A DNA stretch of 64,000 bases from Ceratotherium simum simum (GCF_000283155.1 NW_004454170.1:16928759-16992758); one strand, 5' to 3'. Positions 1 to 11,180 are shown, numbered from the stretch's first letter. Made by a program: numbers and translations. The notes: a model not told the origin generated them from the sequence alone.

Positions 1-470
1 TGAATTTCTTAATCTCAAGTTCCTGTGCCCTATGGCAGTAAGCCAATCACTGAGACATCTGGTGCTTGGAGATGGAGAAAGATTTATTCAAACTGGCCAA
101 AATGAGAAGGCAGGAGGACAGGTTCTCTCAAATCTGCCTTAACAAGAGAAGAAAGCAGGGGGTTTTATAGAGCTAAGGGGCTTGGCAGGAGAAGTTTCAG
201 AGAAACAAAGGGGTAATCCTTGTTTCTTTCACTCCAGATAAGCCCTTGGGCAATCTGACTTCTGAGCATGAGAAGGAGCCTGGTTATCTGGTGATCATAA
301 CTTCCTTGAAGGCACCCTTTTTCTTCTGCAAAACAAGTTCATAAATCCTTGTGACCCTTGAATCACCCCTCAGGTTAAACAAGAAAACAGCAAATTAAAA
401 CGATTAGCTTCTTTTGATCTATGTCTGTGCTGGGAACAAGGTTGAAAGGTAATCTTATTGAATATTTACA
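1..470 (-). mobile_element. Retroviral-type LTR, antisense, cut by window edge
   Basis: Read on the minus strand, this stretch has LTR-like signals in the expected order. A TATA box (CTATAAAA, complement of 163-170) is followed about 75 bp downstream by an AATAAA signal (complement of 83-88), and then by a U5-like tail running off the left edge. That order supports an LTR promoter and polyadenylation unit. No second copy is visible in the window, so it is either a solo LTR or one end of an element extending to the left. The family is not identified; class I (ERV1) is my guess. The right boundary is approximate. Confidence 0.5.
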
Positions 471-761
471 GTAACTCTCAGGTACCCAGCTTCAGTGGTA
501 GGCCCTCGTCCTCAGCCCCCTCCTGGCCTCCATGGTGGTCATGTCCCCTTTATTCTTTCTCTGCCATTCTTTTTACACCAAAGAAAACCATCCTTCTGGC
601 CTGCCTCCATCAGGGCACAGGAGCAAGGAGAGAGCATCTTGTTGACATTGAAAGGAGGTGGAAGGCAGCAGGGTGGTGGCGGTGGGGAAGTGGAGGGGAG
701 GCGGATGGTAGAGGTAGTGTGGGAGAGTGGAGAAATAGCTGCTGAGGGAAGCAAAGGCATA

Positions 762-945
762 AAAAGAAGTGGTTAAGAGCACAGACTCTCTGGAGCCAGA
801 TTATGCGCATTCAAATCCCAGCTCTGCTCCTACTGGCTCTGTGTGACTCAGGTAAATCATTCTTCGGCAAAGTATCTACCTCTTAGGGTTGATGTAAAAG
901 TTAAATGAATTAATGCATGTGGAGAGTAAAGATCCTGGTATATGC
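762..945 (+). mobile_element. MIR SINE
   Basis: The stretch matches the recalled MIR consensus: 'gtggttaagagcacagactctctggagcc', written here as the pieces ggttaagagcacagactc and tctggagcc, then the 'aatcccagctctg' core and the 'ttaaatgaattaa' tail region. The 60% or so identity expected of this ancient family is evident, with the 3' end lost. Confidence 0.8.
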
Positions 946-965
946 ACTCCATGTTTGCTTTTATA

Positions 966-1095
966 ATCCTCAAACTGGCTGCGTGACTTGGGCAACACAC
1001 TTCCTCTGTCTGACCTTCAGTTTTCTTGTAAAATGAAGGGGTTGGATTAGATGATCCAAATTCTTTTCTCACTTTCAGGTTCTAGGCTTCTGACT
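966..1095 (+). mobile_element. MIR-like SINE (MIR3 type)
   Basis: It contains 'gcgtgacttgggcaa', a cagttttc...gtaaaatgaagg stretch, and then 'ggttggattagatgatcc'. That last part is typical of the MIR3-type tail and not of standard MIR. It lies directly after another MIR, and the two may be parts of one rearranged copy. Confidence 0.65.
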
Positions 1096-1107
1096 TCTTT
1101 TTAGACA

Positions 1108-1585
1108 TTGGAAAATTCTCTCAAGTTTCTATCAAGGGCTGGCTCTAGTGTCATTTTGTCACCAACTAGTGCCCCGAGGAACTCAAGGGTGGGTTTGGAA
1201 GCATTTAACTGTTTTTCCAAGTTGTTCTTTTATGTTAAGGAGACACAACCAGCAGCCACTCTGAAGCTTACCAAGCCTCCCTACAAGAGCTACGCCCACA
1301 ACCTTGCCTTATTTTTAATGCGAAGATCTCTTCAAGAGGAGATTAAGCCTCATTACCATAATCTGCAGTGTACCTGCCTCTCCTTTTTGAATATTCATTC
1401 CCAAACCCAAATAAAAGTTCCTGCTTCCCTTTGTTCAGGGACGCCATGACTTTGGAAATGATTCCTGGTGGCCTCCTATTTGCTGCAAATACACTTTACT
1501 TTGTGAGACAACTTCCACTGTTGTAGAGTCTTATTTAACTCACCAGGAGGTGAGCCCACTTGGTTTGGTATCAATTTCAACCATC
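1108..1585 (+). mobile_element. Possible LTR, sense orientation
   Basis: An AATAAA signal at 1410-1415 is followed by U5-like sequence ('gtggcctcctatttgctgc' then 'ctttactttgtgagacaac'), which resembles the 3' part of mammalian ERV LTRs. No TATA box or clear TG...CA ends were pinned down. A 113-codon open frame crosses it, but nothing about it suggests a protein. Family unknown. Confidence 0.4.
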
Positions 1586-1863
1586 ACACTACCCTTGTCA
1601 CTCTGCATCTACCATTATAGCTTTATGTCTTTGGACATTACAAATGTTTTGATTTTTAAGATTGTCTAGTGGAGGTTCAAATTCTCTGGGAGACCCTAAA
1701 AGCAAAAGAGATTGAAGGATCCTAGCAGCAAAAAAGGGGCAGCAGGCACCTTGGGAATGGGTGGCAGAGGGGCATGGCTGCCACCTGCCACAATCAAAAA
1801 TTCCCACTCAGTTTGCTGCTTCAGTCCTACCCGCTACTCCTATTACCACCCAAGAGGGACAGT

Positions 1864-2433
1864 CTGTCCACCGCAAGACATGCCAATAGTCAAGAGGCAA
1901 GGTGGTAGGAGAGAAAGAGTTTTATTACAGCTTGCTAGCAACGGGGAAGATGGCCAACTAATGTCAGAAAGAACTACTTTACAGAAAAAAAGACTACAGG
2001 CCAGTTATATAAGAGGCTGGTCTCTGGGTGGTGCAGACATCTGGTCTTAGTTTATGATAATCTTTTGTATTACCAGATATGCATCAGAGACCAGAGCAAC
2101 ACCCTATACCCTGATTTAGTTTAAAGATAATAAGAACAAAATTTTTAATATGTGTAGTAAAGATTACTGTTGACATGAGTGGTACCAACACTTCTTTGCC
2201 TAGGCAGGTCTACCTTCCTCCTTTCCTCAACCCCACCATGTTGTTAAGCTGCTACCATATTTGTTCTTTCCTTTTACCGGCAGGCTTTAGGAAAGGATGG
2301 TCAACCCCAGCTACCTAGACCATCTGGCTACCTCCTTATCCTCCTGGCCTCTCTGAGGAGCTTGATCCAGGTGTCTCCTTCTCAAAATGCTCCTCCCCTT
2401 TCCTGTCAGTGACTGACACTCTCGTCTCTTCTG
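1864..2433 (-). mobile_element. LTR candidate, antisense, with TATA and poly(A) signal
   Basis: On the minus strand there is a TATA box (CTTATATAAC, complement of about 2004-2013) and, about 80 bp downstream, AATAAA (complement of 1921-1926). This is the same layout as the LTR at the left edge, but the sequence is unrelated. The element may continue beyond the ERE SINE at 2446-2690, because the SINE's target duplication interrupts the same stretch. Ends are not resolved. Confidence 0.45.
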
Positions 2434-2445
2434 CCTGCTTTTGAC

Positions 2446-2690
2446 ATTTTTTTTTTTGGTGAGGAAGATCAGCCCTGAGCTAACATCCTATGCCAATACT
2501 CTTCTTTTTTGCTCAGGAAGACTGGCTCTGAGCTAACATCGGTGCCCATCTTCCTCTACTTTATATGGGATGCCGCCTCAGCATGGCTTGACAAGTGGTG
2601 CGTTGGTGTGCGCCCGGGATCCAGGCCTGCGAACCCTGGGCTGCCGCAGCTGAGCACTTGCACTTAACCACTGTGCAACCGCGCTGGCTC
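2446..2690 (-). mobile_element. ERE SINE (short-tail ERE1 type)
   Basis: Poly-T head, then the complement of the ERE body (gatcagccctgagctaac, 'ctttatatgggatgccgcc', 'cttaaccactgtgcaaccgc'), ending at the tRNA-derived head. It is flanked by a perfect 12-bp TSD, cctgcttttgac, at 2434-2445 and 2691-2702. This fixes both ends and shows retroposition by L1 machinery. Confidence 0.93.
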
Positions 2691-2702
2691 CCTGCTTTTG
2701 AC

Positions 2703-3410
2703 TTTCAAACATCCTCTAACTCTAGTCTAGCTGCCCCTTGGCCAAGCCCAGGCCTGGGGGTGGTCAGGCTCAGGGAATCCCATCAGGTGAGATTTGGCCC
2801 ATCTGACAAGATCAGGATCGCCTTGGGTAACATAACCCTTGGGGGGCGGTTAGACATCAGTCCTCCATTTCGAGAGCGTGTGCCCTTCTTCTTTTCCCTT
2901 CTCCTAATCTCCTTTCTCCACCCCCAAAACATCCTCTTCCTTTGCCTGCTTTTGAAACAAATGTTCAGGGAGCTGCCCAGACAGGTTCAAAACCAACAGC
3001 TGCCAAAGGCCCAGCCCTTCGCCCTGCCGCACTTGCTGCTGCTATAAGTAGAATGGGATCTATAGCCCTAACCTCTAGAGTCAAGTTGCAGATACTCAAC
3101 TCGAGCTGACTGTCCTTCTGCTCCGTGTTTTTGCTTAGGTGGATCTGAAGCCCCGTGGACCCTTGGGCTTTATCCCATGTTTCCCTGCATCTTTGAGGGC
3201 TCCGCTCTGTCTAATCGCCGGGTGTGGCTGGCACACAATGTGGCCCTGGTGGTCCCAGGGGAACTTGGAGTGGAGCAGCAATTCTTTTACATTTTCAAAG
3301 CCAGGCTAGGCTGAGCTAAGGCCTTTCAGGCATCTCTATTCTTTCCCCCAAATGAGCCTCTCTAGATCCCCGAGTGTTCAGTAGACTATGTTTGTCAGTG
3401 TAGAACTTGA
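2703..3410. other. Unassigned stretch
   Basis: No repeat or gene recognised. The first part may belong to the LTR element that the ERE at 2446-2690 interrupted. A 150-codon open frame starts inside that SINE and runs to 3047, so it is not credible as a gene. Confidence 0.4.
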
Positions 3411-3720
3411 CTATGGGCTTAACCAAAAAGAGGTTTATTTTTCTCACACAACAAGAAGTCAGTTGTAGCTGCCTGGGCTATGCAGCAGTGCCAGGATGTG
3501 ATTAATGTACCAAACTCCTTTTAGATGGCTTTTGCATCAGCTTTATTTCTGTATTCTAGGCAAGAAGAAGGGATGAGTGGTGAACGGCGAAAGGCCAGAG
3601 TGGCACTTACCAGCTGACTTTGCCCCTTTGCTTTCCTGCAAACAACCTCTGCTTGCAGCTCCTTGGCCAGCACCATGTCACCTGGCTGCCCCCCTGTGCC
3701 AAGGAGGCTGTAAGTGTTTT
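3411..3720 (+). mobile_element. Old mammalian interspersed repeat, family not named
   Basis: The order of motifs is 'ggtttatttttctcacac', 'caagaagtcag', 'ttctaggcaagaagaagg', 'ccagctgactttgcccc' and 'ggccagcaccatgtcac'. This follows a common mammalian repeat I recognise by pattern but cannot name with certainty. It is highly diverged. Confidence 0.5.
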
Positions 3721-3889
3721 AACTGAGGGACTTTGACAGCTCGCACCAAGTCAGGGTGCTCTTAGTGAAAAAGAGAGGGGACATGGATTTGTGCCATAAC
3801 TCAGACTCCTCCCATAGCACCCCCGTCCAAGTTCACAAATATTTCCACGTCCCAACTCTACCACTGTAGATCATCTATGCGCTCTCTGT

Positions 3890-4137
3890 ACTCGGGCAAT
3901 AGAGCATAGCAGCTAGCGGTCTAGACTCCTGAGTCAGAAACCGATGTTCAAATCCCTGTTCTATACTCACCAGCTGTGTGGACTTGGTCAAGTCACTCAG
4001 GGCCTCGCTATTCACACCCGTAAAGTAGGGATAATAATTGTTCCTACTTCTAGGGTTGTGATCGGGATTAAATGATTTAATAAATAGATAGCCAAGGTAC
4101 GTAATAAGAACTCAACAAATGTTAGCTATTATTATTC
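3890..4137 (+). mobile_element. MIR SINE, near full length
   Basis: It spans almost the whole MIR consensus, from 'agcatagcagctagcgg' through 'tcaaatccctgttc', 'cagctgtgtggacttggtc' and 'ggattaaatgatttaat' to 'actcaacaaatgttagct'. This is one of the best-preserved MIRs in the window. Confidence 0.88.
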
Positions 4138-4389
4138 GATTGCTGTACAGATCATGCTAAATTATATTTTAACATATCATTTAAAATATTGTGAGCCTCT
4201 TGAGCAAGGATGCTGCCTTCTCCTCTTCTCGGCTTTTAAGTATGAAAGGAACTATGTTAACCAAACAAGTGATCCATGAATCCACTTGCCTTGTAAAACT
4301 TTAAAACATTACAGACAATCCTAATGGCTCCTTTGACAAGCCCGTCCCCTCACCTGGCATCCGTTTTCCCAGTCCCTTGAAGTGAACAT

Positions 4390-4860
4390 TTTTATCACTT
4401 TTTGTTTTTCCTTAAGACCTTTTTCTATATGCATATATACCCAGGGAAAATATGAAGTTTTTTTTTTTATTTCACTTGTATCATATTGTATGGATCCTCT
4501 TTCAAATTCCTTTTTTTTCAATTCAACCATATGTCTTGGTAATCTATTCATTTATGAGATGTAGCTTTCCAAAGTTGTCTTTTATTTTCTTTTCCAAACT
4601 GCTTCCTGGGATTTCCTAATATGTATATATAATACCATAGTTTATTTAGCCAGTCCCCCATACTTGACACATAGGCCATTTCCAACTTAGCCTATTGAAA
4701 AACAACGATGCAGATTATCCTTATATATATGCCACTTTTGCATATGTAGATACCATAAAATGAAATTTCTGGGTTTTGGGATGCAAGCCTTTTAAATCTT
4801 TAAATATATTGCCAAGTAGCCCTCTCCTCCCCCGCAGAGAGAGTTGTATCTAAGAGTGTG
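4390..4860 (-). mobile_element. L1M-type LINE fragment, antisense
   Basis: Contains 'ttatttagccagtccccc', 'ggccatttccaacttag', 'aatgaaatttctgggttt' and 'atattgccaagtagccctc' in order, matching the complement of the 3' part of old L1 elements. No reading frame survives. Confidence 0.65.
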
Positions 4861-4935
4861 GTTTTTTCATCTTTGACTCAGGTCTACCTTTGGGCCTAGC
4901 ACAGTCTGAACTCAATAAATGCTTGTTAAATTGCC
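4861..4935 (+). mobile_element. L2 LINE 3' end
   Basis: 'tttgggcctagcacag' followed by 'gaactcaataaatgcttgtt' is the characteristic L2 3' end. Confidence 0.65.
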
Positions 4936-5320
4936 TGTTCCGCCAAGATTTTGTATGGAGATTATGCAGGGAATTTGCTACATCCTGAGGCCTCCTTAGG
5001 CTGTGTTCTGTGTTAGAAAATTCTTTCTGTGGAGTCTAATGCTATCTCTCTCTACCATTACACTTTGGTTCTTTTCTACCCTCAGGATGAGGGAGAATAA
5101 ACCTAAATCCAGTTTCGCATGATGTGCCTGCCTGTATCAGACTGAAATTCCTGCTCTCTCCCCCACCATGCCCGTTTTTAATTTTTCAGGGTTTTTGTGA
5201 AGATAAATGAGATAATCTTTGTGAGAGTAGTATGAGTTCTTTTCAAGGCTGAAATGTAAGTACGGCAACAATGTGTCCCAAATTTTTCAGGACAGATTAG
5301 TTTCTATCTAATGAACTCTT
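4936..5320. other. Mostly unassigned, with a MIR remnant
   Basis: A short MIR-like patch ('gtgaagataaatgagataat', about 5197-5216) is visible. Nothing else is recognised. Confidence 0.4.
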
Positions 5321-5324
5321 ATTT

Positions 5325-6170
5325 CGTATTATTTAAGTTTTTGAATACATAATACATTCACATGGCTCAAAAATTCAAAAGTACAAAAATGTACCCATTG
5401 AAAAGTCTTGCTCCCACCCTCATCTCTCATCCTTTCAGTTCCTGACTCCTCTATCCATGTCCCTAGGTCACCACTTTAATTAATTTCTTGGGTATCATTT
5501 CATAATTTAAGTACTTATGTATATAAAAATAATCTTTTATGTTTCCCCACTGTGTCCCCTCTGCACTGTTACTCACTTCTTTCAGTTCACATTATATCTT
5601 TTTTTTTAAATAATTTTTATTTATTTTTCCCCCAAAGCCCCAGTAGATAGTTGTATGTCATAGCTGCACATCCTTCTAGTTGCTGTATGTGGGACGCGGC
5701 CTCAGCATGGCTGGAGATCCCAACCCAGGCCGCCAGCAGTGGAGCACGCGCACTTAACCACTGAGCCACGGGCCGGCCTCACATTATATCTTGAAGATAT
5801 TTCCACGTGTGAACATAGAGTGCTTCCCCATGATTACTTCAGACTTTTTCCATTATGGAAAATTTAAAACTTAGAATATAGAAAATTTAACCTCTCATAT
5901 AACCTCCACCTAGCTTCAACAACTATTGTTAATTTACTAATTTTTAGATCTATCCTTCTATTTTTAAAATTTTTGTTGTAGGGTTTTAAAGCATGTCATA
6001 CTGACAGCATGTCATATTTCCAATTACATTTTTCTTTATTATTTTTAACGGGTATGCAGAAACTCTGATATAAAGATATGTACCATAATTTATTTTAGCA
6101 GTCCTCCATTGATGGATATTTAAATTGTTTCCATAGTATAATTTTTTTAATAAAAGGGAATTGCTATATA
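5325..6170 (-). mobile_element. L1M-type LINE fragments, antisense, split by ERE
   Basis: It opens with 'gaatacataatacattcac' and 'gtacaaaaatgtaccc', typical of the complement of L1M 3' sequence. It resumes after the SINE with 'ccataatttattttagcag' and 'tccattgatggatattt'. A second patch around 5860-5950 may come from a different LINE. The ERE at 5601-5778 interrupts the block. Confidence 0.6.
5601..5778 (-). mobile_element. ERE SINE (TAGATAGTTG-tail type)
   Basis: Complement of the ERE subtype whose body ends 'caactatctactggggcttt'. The head is at the right, before 'ggccggcc'. A 14-bp TSD, tcacattatatctt, is at 5587-5600 and 5779-5792, so both ends are exact. It is inserted in an older L1M fragment. 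Confidence 0.93.
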
Positions 6171-6563
6171 TGTGTGTACATATAGACAAAGATATAAATA
6201 CAGACATAGATACACACATACATACATTTGTGCTATAATTTTTTTTACTATTTAAAAATTTCATATAAATAAACTCACTAATCAGGAAAGGAAACCCTTT
6301 ATCAGACCACGGTTTCAATTTGGAGTTCATAAAATATAATCCCTGCAGGACCTGAGCAGCAACCGTGGAGGCTACAATCTGGGAAACCACGGGCGGCCCC
6401 TTTCGTTTTGTTCTTCTCAAAATGCTATAGGAGCTTTGATTTTTAGTACCTGCCTGTATTAATATTCTTCTCACATTTTCATGATTAAGAAAGCTATGGA
6501 TTTCCTGCACCCTCTCTTTTCTTTTTTCTTTGCGAGGCCTTTCTCAACTTACCCAAACTCATC
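6171..6563. other. Unassigned, AT-rich
   Basis: Degenerate TA/CA-rich sequence (tacatagata-like steps at 6165-6230), then unassigned DNA. A 174-codon minus-strand open frame (5986-6510) covers part of this and part of the L1M fragment. It shows no domain, signal peptide or recognisable motif, and I do not call it. Confidence 0.4.
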
Positions 6564-6786
6564 CAGAGTGTCTCAATCTCAGCACTGTTGACATATTGGG
6601 CTGGATGATTTTTCACTTTGGGGGGGCTGTCCTGTGCACTGTAGGATGTTTAGCAGCATCCTTGGTCTCTACCCACTAGACGCCAGTAGCACTCCCCTCC
6701 CCCACCTCCATTTCGACAATCAAAAATATCTCCAGACATTGCCACATGTCCCCTGGGGAGCAGTCTCCCCACCTTGAGAACTATTG
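6564..6786. mobile_element. MER20-like hAT non-autonomous element
   Basis: About 220 bp whose two ends are inverted repeats of each other (cagagtgtctcaatctc and the complement of gagaactattg). Internal motifs such as 'ggctgtcctgtgcactgtag', 'cactagacgccagtagcac' and 'tctccagacattgccacatg' match the recalled MER20 element. Length fits the family. Confidence 0.85.
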
Positions 6787-7366
6787 CTTCAGACTTACAG
6801 CAAATGGAGGAAAGATGGACAAGACGGCAAGCGGCAGACATAGAAACACCTCATGGTCTAGTAGTTAATATCCAAACAAGAAGAACAATTAGACTGAATT
6901 ATGCTTCTGTTCCATTTTCCATTCCAGGACCAATTGCTTGTTCACTTATTTAACCAAGAAGTTCTAACTTACTAGACTCAAACAAGGTTTGAGAATAGAC
7001 GTAGAAGCAGAGGCTAATGAAAATGAATTTGCAGATTCCTTTTCCAGCCGGTAACCTCGGTTGATATTTCTTAGCAGTGACATATCTTGAGTACTGTTTA
7101 TCTTTTTACCTCTGATAAGTCATATTTTGTGTATTTATTTTGTGATTCAATGCCTTGTTTTCTATTGAATGTCCCAAAATGAACTCTATGAAATTGAAAC
7201 ATTTTTATATGTGACTTGAATTTGTATCCAAGTCTTGATAAATTTCTGCATCAAAAGTTCTGTATTTCCATCTTGGTGGCTCTTAGGATGTGTATTCAAT
7301 TTTAGAATTGGCCATTGACTTCAGATGACAAAGTGGAAGAGGAATATGGAGGAGTCTCCTTTATGC
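6787..7366. other. Unassigned, AT-rich
   Basis: No repeat family, exon or RNA recognised. Confidence 0.4.
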
Positions 7367-7561
7367 TTTTTTTTTTTTTTTTTGCTGAGGAAGATTCTCC
7401 CTGAGCTAACATCTGCTGCCAATCTTCCTCTTTTGTATGTGAGCTGCTGCCCCAGCATGGCCACTGACAGACCAGTGGAGTAGGTCCACGCATGGGAAGT
7501 GAGCCTGGGCCACCCAAGCGGAGTGCACCGAAGTTAACCACTAGGCCACCACGGCTGGCCC
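7367..7561 (-). mobile_element. ERE SINE, diverged
   Basis: Poly-T head, 'gaggaagattctccctgagc', 'cagcatggccactgacagac' and 'aagttaaccactaggccacc' are the complement of an ERE body with more substitutions than its neighbours. This suggests an older insertion. No convincing TSD was found. Confidence 0.85.
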
Positions 7562-7809
7562 TATCCTCTTTTTTGAAAACATCTTGTATTCTTTGCAGAG
7601 AGAAGAATGGAACCAAATTTTCCCAGCCTAGAATACAAACGTGCTATCAGATGCTTACAAATCCTGCCTATCAAGGAGCAGTTCACTTGCCTACTCTTTT
7701 ATGCAGTTCCTGCACCTGCTCAGCAAAAGCGGTCTTTCTCAGCCTCTCTGCTCCAACAGTGTTTTAAAACTCTGCCTGACATCATGGTGAAGTGGAGACT
7801 AACATGGCA

Positions 7810-7945
7810 CTTCCATTTAGCTGTGAGTGCCTTAAGGGCATGAACTCATTTATATGTATCCTTGTGATCCTCAGTATCTGTAATCTTACTTGGCACATAC
7901 TAGTTGCCAAATAAATCTCAATTTAGTTTGAATTAGTTTAATAAT
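7810..7945 (+). mobile_element. L2 LINE 3' fragment
   Basis: 'gtgccttaagggcatgaac' and, further on, 'ttggcacatactagttgcca' with 'aataaatctcaa' follow the L2 3' end order. Confidence 0.6.
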
Positions 7946-8089
7946 TTAACCCTTTCTTCTCAAACATTCTGACTGCTTGAAAAATATTTATTGTTTATTC
8001 CTTTTGGAGTATATGTCTTTGAAATATTTCTTCTATGTCCAGAGATCACCATTACTGTGTTGAATGCAGCGAAAGATAACTGCATCATC

Positions 8090-8299
8090 AGCATCAATAA
8101 ATGCCTCTTATGTGACAGACATTTTGCACATAGCCTCATCTGATATTTTGCAATTACATTACAAAATAAGCATTTTTACATCCACTTTTCAGATGAGTTA
8201 GAAAGCTGAAACTCAGAGAGCTTGAGAAACTTACCCAAGGTCAACCAACTAATAAGTGGGCAAGCTAGAATACAAACTCAGATCTCTGATTTCTAGATA
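8090..8299 (-). mobile_element. MIR SINE, antisense
   Basis: Complement of MIR: 'aataaatgcctcttatgtg', 'cacttttcagatgagtt', 'gaaactcagagagcttgag', 'cttacccaaggtcaacc'. It is cut at its right end by the Tigger element at 8300. Confidence 0.75.
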
Positions 8300-8979
8300 C
8301 AGTAGTCCCCCCTTATTCGCAGGGATGTGTTCCAAGACCCCCACTGAATGCCTGAAATCTCAGATAGTATTGAACCCAAAATATACTATGTTTTTTCCTA
8401 TACATACATGCCTATGATAAAGTTTAATTTATAAATTAGGCACAGTAAGAGATTAACAACAATAACTAATAATAAAATAGAACAATTATGACAATATACT
8501 GTAATAAAAGTTACCGTAGATCTTAGCAACCTCAGCGTATGATTTTTTTTTTCCTTTCCTTATTAAGTCAAGAAGCTTCACCTTTTCACTTAAAGGAAGC
8601 ACTTTATTGTTTCTCTTTGGGATATCTGAATCGCCACCATCACTACTCTTGTGCTTAGGTGCCATTATTAGGTAAAATAAGGGTCACTTGAACACAAGCA
8701 CTGCAATATTGTGACAATCCTTCTGATAATCAAGATGGCCACTAAGTGACTAATGGGCAGGTAGCTTTTACGGCATGGATACGAGGGACAAAGGGATGAT
8801 TCATGTCCCTGGTGGGACGAAGTGGGAAGGTGCGAGATTTCATCAGAATGGAGTGCAATTTAAAACTTCTGAATTGTTTGTTTCTAGAATTTTTCCATTT
8901 AATATTTTCAGACTGCAGTTGACTGCGGGTAACTGAAAGTGTGAAAGCAAAACTGTGGATAATCAGGAACTAACTACTG
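8300..8979 (+). mobile_element. Tigger-type (pogo/Tc-mariner) DNA transposon
   Basis: The left terminal inverted repeat begins 'cagtagtccccccttattcg'. The right end closes with 'taactactg', and the repeat pairs through the related sequence around 8924-8979 (for example 'ctgcgggtaactgaaagtg'). A TA dinucleotide precedes the left end, as expected for the family, but the right flank is TT. Internal sequence ('ataaagtttaatttataaa', 'gcaatttaaaacttctgaat') matches a recalled Tigger derivative. At 680 bp with no transposase frame, it is non-autonomous. Confidence 0.85.
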
Positions 8980-9497
8980 TTTCTGCTCTTTCCACTATGT
9001 CATTCCCATTATGTGCCAGAGGAGAATCTCTGGGGAAGCTCCAATGTGGAGTAAAAGTTTTGGTCAAATGCATTCTTATTTTCTTCCCTAACAGGGCATT
9101 TAAAACCTTGGTGGTCTCTAAATTTCTTGCCCACGGGAGAGACTCCTTTATCTGTTAGGATTGGAAGGACATGAGTCACCTGCCTGGAGAATTAGTTTGT
9201 TTGCACTAATGCAGGGATCCACTGGAAGGGTCATCTGGGGTATTAAGAGCCCTCTGGCATGCTCCAACCTCATTTCCTCCTGTCCTGTAGGTCATAGCTC
9301 TGGCATTGTGCAAGAAGAGGTATGAGCAGTTTTGAAGGGAGCATCTGAGGCAAAGCCAGCATGAGACGCTGGGGTGGGGAAGACCCTGAGAACATCAAAG
9401 CCCTAACGAGGCCTTTTTTACGGCTACTGCTCAGTGACCTCTTGTGCAATTCTTTTTGCAGTTTTTCCACTCCTTTGCTCCTAGTCTATCTTGGGTA
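8980..9497. other. Unassigned stretch
   Basis: No recognised repeat or exon. Confidence 0.4.
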
Positions 9498-9611
9498 GGG
9501 TGACTATGTAACTTATTGTCCAAACTAAGACAATTCTGAGAAGAGAGCAAAATTAATAATTACACTGGGATAGCAGAACTCTCCCGGGGAAATCAGAATA
9601 CATGGTCTCCC
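9498..9611. mobile_element. Short DNA transposon (MITE) with inverted ends
   Basis: The ends gggtgactatgta (9498-9510) and tacatggtctccc (9599-9611) are inverted repeats, matching at 11 of 13 positions. The 114-bp body ('ttgtccaaactaagacaatt', 'aataattacactggga') resembles a short mammalian 'gggtgaccatat' DNA element. The exact family name is not certain. Confidence 0.6.
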
Positions 9612-9739
9612 AACAGGAAGTCCTCTTTCCGTAACATTTCAGAAACCCAGAGGTGAATGTCCCTGATGCCCTTGAACACAGAGACCACGTCTGTACAGGC
9701 TAGCTGGAAAACTTCATAAGGCAGTAAAAATTGATGGAG

Positions 9740-9890
9740 CCTTTTCCAAGCTGCATGACCTTGGATAAGCCACTCAACCTCACTGAACTCAGTTTCCTCA
9801 TGTGTATAGTGGGCACAATGGTATTTATCTCAAGGGGCTTACGTGGAATAAATTAAGACATCATATGTACTATGTCTTGCACATAGGAGT
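9740..9890 (+). mobile_element. MIR SINE fragment
   Basis: 'gctgcatgaccttggataag', 'cagtttcctcatgtgtatag' and 'ggaataaattaagacatcat' follow MIR order. Confidence 0.72.
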
Positions 9891-11180
9891 CCCTTTCTCA
9901 GCTGGGTTGGGGACCTTCGTGGCTGGTGGAGGTGGTGGGGACCACTGGATATTTGGTCCGAGTTCAGGGGAACTCTGGAAACCTTGAGAGATGATCTGAG
10001 TTTCAGGTTCCTGTGATTTGAGGATTCTTGGCCCCCTCTTAGTAGATGGAAGTGAAGCCCACCCATATTTACTGGCCAAGGAATATCTATCCACCAGCTG
10101 GAAATGAGGAGGGGAAAAAAAGAAGAGAAGAAAGGGCTTCAAAACCCTCTTCTTGTACTGTCCTGGAGATAGGGCAGTGAAGGGTCGGGGGAGGCACTGA
10201 CATAATCCTCCTCGTGACAATGTGGAGAGAGTATGGGAACTAATCTTCGTTGCTGTGTTTGCAGTTCCCACCAGAATAAAAAGGAACTGAAGTAAAGAGC
10301 TGAGTCCCTAAGCTTAGGCTGGAAAAGGCCTCGATTTTGACCTTTTACCTGTTTTCTTGGCCTGGCAATAGGCTTGCAACTTCCTGATTGGACAATGACC
10401 CTTCAGGCATCTGAGCTCAGAGAGCATTTTCCAAGAATAATTAGAGTTTAAGAGAGATGTTTTAACAGATCCCTGTTAAAAAGGCCTTCCCCTTAGGCTT
10501 CCTCATCCTGAGGCAAGGAGAGAGGGGGGCCTGCTTGCCTGAGACCTAATAGGTTTGCTTAGAAGGTAAGACTGTTGAGCCCAATGCTTGTTGATCCTGA
10601 CTGCATTAGTTATGCTGGAACAGCTAGATGATGGACAATGTGATGTCTGTTCCCTGAGATTAAGCTAAGAACACAAAGTAAATAATAGTCATGAATTCCA
10701 TCCAAAGGGGCAAGGACACAACTGACTCAGGTTACTGGCTTTGGGAACAGCCCAGCACACAGCTGGCCTGGGCTGGCGCCCAGGGGCGGGGAGATTGTCA
10801 CGCACTGCATTCTCATCTTCTTGCCTACCTTTGAGCCCTTTCTCAAGACCTGGAGTTGTCTCTCTGTTTTCAAGGCTCCAGGCTCCTCTTTGCTCTTCCA
10901 GTGGGATGAGGAGCAGATGTGCTGAAATGCTAGATAGCACATGAGTGGGGGGCTGTTTCTGGCTCGAGCTAAACTCAGAAGACCTAGAAAGAATGTTTCT
11001 GATACTGCTCGCCTTCTGAGAATCTGCAAGGCTCAGTGACAAACTCTGCCTGGCCGTGTTCTGTACTCATTCAGACAATAGGCTTGTGTCCATGGCATCC
11101 AGAGGGACCAGGGCAGGAGGGTGATGGAGGTGGTGACCCAGCACCAAAGGAGTTCCCCAGTGGCTGGCTCAGAGCAAAGC
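9891..11180. other. Unassigned 1.3 kb, no repeat recognised
   Basis: One of the longer stretches with no recognisable mobile element. GC content is somewhat higher near 10,740-10,800. Several open frames of 60-133 codons occur on both strands. None has a recognisable motif, and they overlap in all frames, as chance frames do. It could hold regulatory sequence, but I see no specific signal. Confidence 0.4.

Noticed and set aside
2595..3047. 150-codon open frame, plus strand
   Set aside because: It starts inside an ERE SINE (2446-2690), so the first third is repeat sequence.
5986..6510. 174-codon open frame, minus strand
   Set aside because: It overlaps an L1M fragment and AT-rich low-complexity sequence. 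Low-complexity residues dominate and no family is recognised.
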